Positions 58,408 through 64,000 of a stretch of 64,000 nt of DNA are shown one piece after another. Position 1 is the first letter of the stretch. Each line of letters starts with the position of its first letter. Under the pieces are notes generated by a model that saw only the letters and a program-made list of their open reading frames with translations, did not search any database and was not told the origin of the DNA. Source of the DNA: Holothuria scabra (lineage: Eukaryota > Echinodermata > Holothuroidea > Aspidochirotida > Holothuriidae); the NCBI GenBank assembly GCA_037179385.1, contig CM074195.1, positions 32,630,222 to 32,694,221 on the forward strand, written 5' to 3'. The position numbers were made by a program, and so were the translations under genes.

Positions 58408-59373
58408 ATTTGAGCTCACAGATGCAGGTTGTTTGGGTATCACGAAAATACGCTCTGGGATGGCTCTCTTGGCTTTTGGAGTTTTGAATGAAGACTGAAG
58501 AAAATGTAAGCAAATGTTAAATATATAAATCGGTAAAAACGGACTATGAAGACAAAATCAGGGTTTAGAAAGGTGATGTGGTACACTGTATCACTAGAAA
58601 AAAGGGAAAGACTACAATCTCTGTACACAACACAACATGTTTAATGGACCGCAGTTAGGTAAGTAGTATCCGTCTTTGAGAGAACAATTTTAAACTAGTT
58701 GCTTTCGATCGGAGTTCCTTTTCAATGTTCCACACGTTGTGTCCTGTTTATGGAACGAATTACCGGCGGGAAATATCCAATGTACTCCAACACAGTAAAG
58801 CACAACTCCAGAAGACACACTTTGATCCCAAGGGATTCTTGCTTGAATCATAAAAAAGCTACATAGTACAATAAGATACAGTTTAAACAACCGTCTCAGT
58901 ATCGACTGAAACAAATCTATATTAATGGTATTCTCAGTGTTGCTAGTGCACTGAAGTACTTTCCTGGCCGTTTCCTACCAAAGCAATCGGAACTTTTTAA
59001 CCTTCCTTTCATGGACAGTGTGACCGGAAGTTCTTCAACTGGATGGTAGATACAGAGAGAGTGATAAAGCGCTACGTACATTCATACTGACAACATTTCA
59101 GGTTCATTTCAGGTTCCCCCTTTGAGATAATGGTTTCGCTTATTTTCCTACATATTCCGCGGAGGTGTGATTCACGAGACAACGTAATTGCGTCTTGTCT
59201 TCCTGTTTATAATTCTACGTACTTTTGGACATGGTCGGACCTAATTCGAAACATTTTATGACTAAATTTCGTGGAAAATATGAATCGGTTGATTTTTTTA
59301 AATTTTATGTCATGGTAATCACCGCATCCTTCCTGCCAGGCATACTCAGTTGGTGGTTAGAATCCACTTCTCC
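58408..59373. other. Upstream flank of the Ig-receptor gene
   Basis: The promoter and 5' UTR of the minus-strand gene must lie here or beyond. No TATA box or exon could be assigned with confidence. The frame upstream of ATG 58407 stays open through 58443, so an upstream exon cannot be excluded. Confidence 0.35.
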
Positions 59374-59878
59374 TTAAAGACCTAATCCTATCACACCAAA
59401 CAGTTCTAGTTATCCTAAACTACCACTAGAGAATCATTCCCTTGAAATTTGAACAAACTTATCTGTCCTTGTTCTTGCTTGTTACACAACTGACAAAAAG
59501 GAATATTGTTGCAGAAAACATGGTCCAGTGACAGCTTCCTGATGTTTGCGGTTTTCTATTGTTGTAAAATCGGCCAGGCTGCTAAGTCATGATGTCCACT
59601 TTCAAGGGGCAGAATCCTCTAATGACTAGGCTACTTACTTGAGTCCCCCCACAAGTGTGTAAAACTTATCCTCATCTAGACACAATCTTAGTTAATTGCT
59701 TGAGGATGAGTATATACGACCTCAATGTGTAACAACAAAACACTTTCAGTACAGTAAATGCTATAAAATGTGAGCTTCAGTACTCTGCATTTCTTGAACT
59801 AGCTATCAAAAGGGGGCCAATTGAAAATTTCTGAGGACTACTACAAGAATTGAAGTTTACGATAAGAATATTACCCGT
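59374..59878 (-). mobile_element. MITE family A, degenerate inverted copy with an insert
   Basis: Family A ends and interior appear in complement: TTAAAGACCTAATCCTATCA at 59374, then TCCTCATCTAGACACAATCT and AGTACTCTGCATTTCTTGAA after about 240 bp of unrelated sequence. Heavily diverged. Confidence 0.5.
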
Positions 59879-60017
59879 TTTGAAAGTTATCGCACCCATA
59901 AGCAAATTTAAAATTAGACATTCTCGTACCAAATCATAAACAAAAGCAATTTCACTCTGGCCGAAACTTGTGGCCGAAGTTAATTGCAGTACTGTAGCTC
60001 GGATTACCGGTTACCTA

Positions 60018-60065
60018 GGGCCTGTTGGAAACTGGGCCGTAAAACTCCATTTAGCTAACTAACTA
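60018..60065 (+). mobile_element. SINE tail fragment
   Basis: TTGGAAACTGGGCCGTAAAA then CTCCATTTAGCTAAC matches the 3' tail of the tRNA-SINE family. The rest of the element is absent. Confidence 0.55.
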
Positions 60066-60302
60066 ATCTAGGGTTTCAAAGTTAACATCATAAGTGTTGC
60101 GCAATCGTTCAGCCAACTCATTATACAGTGGTGCAAACTAAATGCCTCCGCCTATTTAAGTTGGAATTTATAAAAGGTTACCAAAACCTTGAAGACATTT
60201 TCGCTGTCACGATGAAGATGGACTACTTACGTTAAAAGAAAAATTCTTCTTACGAACACGAGAAGTGCGTGGTAAGCAATCTCTTCGGTAGTTTTCTTGA
60301 TG

Positions 60303-60503
60303 AACCAAAGCTTATATTTCACAACATGAATTGTACTGAGCGTATTTTGATTACACACATTGGACTTTTCTATCCTCACCCTGCAGCAATAAACTGAGAT
60401 TGTCTCTGGATGAGGATGAATTTCAGACAATTGTGGGAGGGGCCTAAGTAAGAAGGTTAGGAGAATTGCTATACTGTTTGGGGTGAAAGAATTGGACCTT
60501 TAA
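60303..60503 (+). mobile_element. MITE family A, 5'-truncated
   Basis: Matches family A from ACCAAAGCTTATATTTCACA to GGGGTGAAAGAATTGGACC then TTAA (60500-60503). The left end is lost. Confidence 0.75.
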
Positions 60504-60525
60504 ACGACAGTTAATCAGTGGCGGA

Positions 60526-61060
60526 TCCCAGGGTTCATGCCAGAAGGGGGGAGGCAGGTCAGTTTTGGTAGAATGGAAAAATCATTGGGGGGGGGAGGGG
60601 GGGTTAGTGCCAGAAGGACTATCAAAGCTGAGAGTAACCATTGGTTGGAGCTGAACGTACAAGGAAAATCATAGCTTTACCATACTCTATCGCCGGAATC
60701 GACACTTCTCGTTATTAAAACAATATAACTCGGTGTTATTATTTTTGTCTTGAAAAGGACTACATAAAAAGTTACTGTTTGAGACTAGCACTTTCAATTG
60801 CCGCTTAGCTTACAAAGAGAAGTGTGACAAAACGAAATCTCCTCAATCTCTTTAGGCAAATGATGTATGATTATTTTATAATTGTAATCTTTTTATGTGT
60901 TATGCTATATTCCTTGTATTACTGAGAGCTTGGGTTGCTCGTAGTCGAGCTTGTTGACTTCCATTTTGTCGTAAACAATTGAGGAAGAACGAGGTAGCTT
61001 GAAATATAGTGTTTTCTACGTTGTACTGGATATGATGAAGGCGTCACCCGATCTTTTTTC

Positions 61061-61062
<2 letters not shown>
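60526..61062. other. hAT-like left end and following unassigned sequence
   Basis: CAGTGGCGGATCCCAGGG at 60526 is a hAT-type start like the others, with G runs at 60587-60603 and a degenerate palindromic module at 60640. No matching right end was found before 61062, so the element is probably truncated. Confidence 0.45.
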
Positions 61063-61133
<71 letters not shown>

Positions 61134-61138
61134 ATATA

Positions 61139-61174
<36 letters not shown>
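61063..61174. repeat. (TA)n microsatellite, left of the Penelope pair
   Basis: About 33 TA units (61063-61128) and a second interrupted tract (61131-61174). The Penelope-derived block starts directly after it. Confidence 0.95.
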
Positions 61175-61236
61175 AGGTCAAAAGGCTGCGGAGCACTGTT
61201 GAAATGTGTACGTCGATTTTCAATTGTACAATTACC

Positions 61237-61403
61237 TCTAACCTACACTTTAAGCCAACCGACTCGCATAACTACATTTTGTAGCCTTCCAACCACCCCA
61301 AATCTTGCACTAAATCGATCCCTTATTCCCAGCTCTTGCGAACCAGGCGAATGTGTTCGGAGGATTCTGACTTCTCCACTGCCTCTGAAGAAATTATATC
61401 CTT
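61237..61403 (+). pseudogene. Penelope RT C-terminal fragment
   Basis: Encodes the tail of a Penelope-type reverse transcriptase: [10 protein letters not shown], then a TAG stop (61282-61284), then [17 protein letters not shown] and [18 protein letters not shown]. The catalytic motifs lie upstream and are missing. The next part ([17 protein letters not shown]) is in another frame from 61404, so a base was lost or gained within the T run at 61402-61406. Confidence 0.8.
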
Positions 61404-61522
61404 TTTGAAAAACGCCAGTACCCTGCCAAAATCCTCTCTAATGCCCTACGCAGAATTCAAGGAACCTGTAGAGAGGAAGCCTTGGAAAAAAGAACAAATC
61501 CAGTACCAATCTACGTATTCCT

Positions 61523-62155
61523 TTGGTTATTTCATATCACCCTTCGGTCAGTCCTATTTTACGCGCTATCTACAAAAATGTAGAGTTGCTCCGACAAGAC
61601 CCCTCAACCGGTGATGTTTTCCCGGAATCCCCCATCAATGCTTTTAGAGTTGAGAAAAATTTAGCCAACCATTTAGTTCGGGCTTCCCACTCAGAAACTT
61701 CTTTCAACGACACCGCTGGTACCTTTCCATGTAACCGTCCGAGGTGTAATACATGCCCAGTTGTTGGCAAACAAGACCTCGTTAACATTTCAGGCCCCAA
61801 CGGCAATAGCTTAATTGTCAAACAAATATTCACCTGCATTTCCTCTAATGTAGTTTATATTTTAGCTTGTGGGAGATGTAACTCGTTGTATGTGGGAGAG
61901 ACCAAGCGCCGCCTCGAGGATTGAGTCACCGAGCACCTTAGGTCCATCAAACAGAATCTCCATGGATACCCGGTGGCTGCACATTTTAATCCCCCTTCAC
62001 ATTGTTCAATACAGCATTTAACCGTTACGGCAGCTGTAATGTCTGTAATGTGCCGAGGCTCCGATCGTGACCGCCTTAGTGCTGAAAACCGACTGATCAT
62101 GCCGCTAGGTACTCTCGCTCCACACGGCCTTAACGTTAGAATTGACCTTTTGTAA
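61523..62155 (+). pseudogene. Penelope linker and GIY-YIG endonuclease, one stop
   Basis: The frame covers the end of the linker (ISYHPSVSPILRAIYKN, INAFRVEKNLANHLVRASHS), the Cys cluster CNRPRCNTC and the GIY-YIG nuclease (VVYILACGRCNSLYVGETKR, EHL, AAHFN). This endonuclease nicks target DNA during Penelope retrotransposition. The frame is open except for TGA at 61922-61924. The second copy has CGA (Arg) at that place, so a single C-to-T change made the stop. The protein then reads on to a TAA at 62153-62155. Confidence 0.88.
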
Positions 62156-62468
62156 TATTCACCGCTTTTTTGAACCAGTTTTTACTCCTTTTACACTTAC
62201 CCGTTCGTGCTCTTTTTTTACTGTGTAGGCCTAAATTTTTTCCGGTTTTTTTTTTTTCTAGTTTTTGTCTACTTTTTTCCCCTTGTTTTCCGATCATGTC
62301 CGATTTTTACGTGCACTTTTTTATCCAGGACTCTCTTTTTCTTTTGTTGATTTGTGTTTCATTCTTCGCACTCATGTTTTCTGACAGTCACTTTCGTCCG
62401 GTTCTGTTTTTACAGCGATCGCTCCGTATTGGATGTTTCTCGTGTCCAGTTGTTACTGTTCGTTGTTC

Positions 62469-62533
62469 AGTTTGGTTTTTTGCCACCTGATGAAGGGTTA
62501 ATACACGAAAGGTCGTGGAGTTTTCTGCAAACT
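62469..62533 (+). ncRNA. Degenerate hammerhead-ribozyme-like motif (copy 1)
   Basis: The layout is as in copy 2: AGTTTG (62469), CCAC, CTGATGA (62487-62493), stem II, GAAA (62507-62510), GTC (62512-62514), GTGG (62515) and CAAACT (62528-62533). Stem I arms still pair. Stem II has a mismatch, and the stem III word is AGGT instead of ACGT, so it is no longer self-complementary. Probably inactive. Confidence 0.7.
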
Positions 62534-62540
62534 TTTCAGC

Positions 62541-62583
62541 ACTTTTTACTACCTCTTTTCGACCTAAAGAGGTAGTAAAAAGT
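62541..62583. repeat. Perfect 18-bp hairpin at the Penelope junction
   Basis: 62541-62558 and 62566-62583 are exact complements with a 7-base loop. The left arm is the normal 3' end of copy 1 (ACTTTTTACTACCTC also ends copy 2 at 63380-63394). The right arm is an inverted repeat of it at the 5' edge of copy 2. Confidence 0.9.
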
Positions 62584-63003
62584 AAATGTAACCGTCCGAG
62601 GTGTAATACATGCCCAGTTGTTGGCAAACAAGACCTCGTCAACATTTCAGGCCCCAACGGCAATAGCTTCATTGTCAAACAAAGATTCTCCTGCATCTCC
62701 TCTAATGTAGTTTATATTTTAGCTTGTGGGAGGTGTAACTCGTTGTATGTGGGTGAGACCAAGCGCCGCCTCGAGGATCGAGTCACCGAGCACCTTAGGT
62801 CCATCAAACAGAATCTCCATGGATACCCGGTGGCTGCACATTTTAATCCCCCTTCACCTTGTTCTATACAGCATTTAACCGTTACGGCAGCTGTAATGTG
62901 CCGAGGCTCCGATCGTGACCGCCTTAGTGCTGAAAACCGACTGATAATGAGGCTAGGTACTCTCGCTCCACACGGCCTTAACGTTAGAATTGACCTTTTG
63001 TAA
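62584..63003 (+). CDS. GIY-YIG endonuclease domain of Penelope copy 2 (partial)
   Basis: An open frame of about 139 residues, without RT. The order is CNRPRCNTC (metal-binding-like Cys cluster), a strand region, VVYILACGRCNSLYVG (the GIY-YIG signature in Penelope form), RRLEDRVTEHL (catalytic Arg region and the EH), then AAHFN and a C-terminal block ending NVRIDLL with a TAA at 63001-63003. All signature residues I can place are present. It cannot transpose alone because it lacks RT. Upstream bases 62515-62583 keep the frame open but are element 3' UTR and hairpin, not protein. Confidence 0.85.
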   Translation, partial: KCNRPRCNTCPVVGKQDLVNISGPNGNSFIVKQRFSCISSNVVYILACGRCNSLYVGETKRRLEDRVTEHLRSIKQNLHGYPVAAHFNPPSPCSIQHLTVTAAVMCRGSDRDRLSAENRLIMRLGTLAPHGLNVRIDLL

Positions 63004-63307
63004 TATTCACAAATTTTTTTAGCCATTTTTACCTCCTTTTACACTTACCCGTTCGTGCTCATTTTTTACTGTGAAGGCCTCATTATTTTTTTCTGGACCT
63101 AGTTTTTGTCTACTTTTCCCCCCTTTTTTCCGATCATGTTCGATTTGTACTTGTACTTTTTCATCCAGGACGCTCTTTGTCTTTTTTTGATTTGTGTTTC
63201 ATCCTTCGCACTCATGTTTTCGGACAGTCACTTTCGTCCGGTTCTGTTTTACAGCGATCGCTTCGGATTTGATGTTTGTCGTGTCCAATTGTTGCTGTTT
63301 GTTGTTC

Positions 63308-63371
63308 AGTTTGGTTTTTGCCACCTGATGAAGGGTGTATACCCGAAACGTCGTGGAGTTTTCCGCAAACT
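63308..63371 (+). ncRNA. Hammerhead ribozyme-like motif, type I (copy 2)
   Basis: The core elements are in the canonical order. Stem I outer arm is AGTTTG (63308-63313) with CAAACT (63366-63371); inner arm is CCAC (63321-63324) with GTGG (63353-63356); between them is an internal loop. Then come CTGATGA (63325-63331), an unpaired A, stem II GGGT/ACCC with loop GTAT, GAAA (63345-63348) and GTC (63350-63352), with cleavage predicted after C63352. Stem III is only the self-complementary ACGT (63348-63351), which would favour cleavage as a dimer. Hammerheads of this minimal type are known in Penelope-like elements. The extra A before stem II is a deviation. Confidence 0.78.
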
Positions 63372-63436
63372 TTTAAGCACTTTTTACTACCTCTTTTCCA
63401 CCTTCACATTTCAACAGTGCCCCGCAGCATTTCGAC

Positions 63437-63440
<4 letters not shown>

Positions 63441-63504
<64 letters not shown>
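63441..63504. repeat. (TA)n microsatellite, right of the Penelope pair
   Basis: A pure TA tract of about 32 units that begins just after the Penelope right end (three bases after 63438). Confidence 0.95.
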
Positions 63505-63508
<4 letters not shown>

Positions 63509-63611
63509 TGAAGACAAGGATCGTGTCAAATCTTCTGAGGCAACAAGATGTTAAAAAGGGTAAAGAGTTCAAAACTTAAACGGCAAAGCTCAGTTGTTAA
63601 AAACGCACGCA

Positions 63612-63614
63612 TAA

Positions 63615-63667
<53 letters not shown>

Positions 63668-63670
63668 CAT

Positions 63671-63735
<65 letters not shown>

Positions 63736-63745
63736 ATATATACAT

Positions 63746-63777
<32 letters not shown>

Positions 63778-63780
63778 CAT
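63612..63780. repeat. Compound (TA)n/(TG)n microsatellite
   Basis: Alternating TA and TG blocks (for example GTGTGTGTGTG at 63635 and 63720). The open frames that run through it encode only Tyr-Ile and Val-Cys repeats and are not genes. Confidence 0.95.
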
Positions 63781-63814
63781 TTATTTACTTATTTATATAA
63801 AATATATACCTCCC

Positions 63815-64000
63815 GCTTTCCGCACTGGAAAGCGAGAGGTCCCGAATTCGAATCCTGGCTGAGTGCAGACTAGTGCAGTGCGTTTCTTATGCTACTGCAC
63901 AGAACCATGTGTACTTGGCATATACTGGCCTTCTAGCATGGCGGGTCCCTCTCGAAGTTGCAAAGCCACGTGATGACTTTCCTTTTTTTTCTTTCTTTTA
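63815..64000 (+). mobile_element. Probable tRNA-derived SINE, partial
   Basis: GAATTCGAATCCTGGCTGAG (63844-63863) is a good Pol III B-box context. The body (GTGCAGTGCGTTTCTTATGC and TGGCATATACTGGCCTTC) differs from the other SINE family here, so this is a second type. It extends to the window end. Confidence 0.5.

Larger units (their letters stand above)
61175..62565 (+). mobile_element. Penelope-like element, 3' fragment (copy 1)
   Basis: A 5'-truncated copy that keeps the end of the reverse transcriptase, the linker, the GIY-YIG endonuclease and the 3' region with a hammerhead-like motif. RT-end landmarks are [20 protein letters not shown] and [20 protein letters not shown]. The linker has RQYPAKILSNALRRIQ and SYHPSVSPILRAIYKN. 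The copy is inactive: TAG at 61282-61284, two frame changes near 61404 and 61520, and TGA at 61922-61924. Its start, 61175-61208, is an inverted repeat of the end of copy 2 (63405-63438; 31 of 34 bases match). The right end is placed at TTTTCGACCT (62556-62565). Confidence 0.85.
62566..63438 (+). mobile_element. Penelope-like element, 3' fragment (copy 2)
   Basis: Head-to-tail behind copy 1 and shorter: it starts at the Cys cluster of the endonuclease. It keeps an open GIY-YIG frame, the 3' region and an intact hammerhead-like motif. The last 34 bases (63405-63438) are the inverted repeat matching the start of copy 1. (TA)n begins three bases later. Confidence 0.88.

Noticed and set aside
58408..58443. 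Upstream extension of the Ig receptor to 58443
   Set aside because: That start would be GTG. ATG at 58407 gives a proper signal peptide directly and is the better start.
63548..63873. Open frames rich in Tyr-Ile repeats
   Set aside because: They are translations of (TA)n and (TG)n microsatellite, with no protein meaning.

Overview
The window is animal nuclear DNA, most likely from an invertebrate deuterostome such as an echinoderm or hemichordate. The reasons are a spliced UBE2J2 gene with GT-AG introns, a CR1/L2-like LINE, tRNA-derived SINEs, a Penelope-like element, many short TIR transposons and an immunoglobulin-domain receptor gene. The species is inferred, not shown. Much of the sequence is transposon and tandem-repeat DNA, and only two host genes are supported.

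Layout. 1-1394: gene-free. 1395-3990: 5'-truncated CR1/L2-like LINE with a (TTATG)n tail. 6243-11951 (+): UBE2J2, four coding exons, 240 aa, a tail-anchored ubiquitin-conjugating enzyme; its introns hold a SINE split by a MITE, a hAT-like piece, a 28-bp minisatellite and another MITE. 12000-26900: intergenic MITEs, foldback elements and a 145-bp tandem array carrying nuclear-receptor-like DR1 sites. 26995-31353: a 4.36-kb hAT-type element with a perfect 8-bp target duplication; inside it is a second transposon that carries more of the 145-bp array. 31762-34987: another long TIR element. 35790-36446: a palindromic TTAA-centred repeat array with a MITE inside it. 36840-56235: nested hAT-type elements, several with exact 8-bp target duplications, plus TTAA MITEs, SINEs and a foldback element. 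57178-58407 (-): an uninterrupted 409-aa type I membrane protein with two Ig-like domains and an ITAM-spaced tyrosine pair. 61175-63438: two head-to-tail 3' fragments of a Penelope-like element with GIY-YIG endonuclease domains, each followed by a hammerhead-ribozyme-like motif; the pair lies between (TA)n tracts and is bounded by 34-bp inverted repeats.

The two host genes have no evident functional link: one acts in ER-membrane ubiquitylation, the other looks like a cell-surface signalling receptor. The most interesting signals are in the repeats: the ribozyme-bearing Penelope dimer, the DR1 array, hAT elements nested at sites that date them relative to one another, and a palindromic module found in many different elements. 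Many long-looking open frames here are chance or begin at GTG or TTG, and were not annotated.
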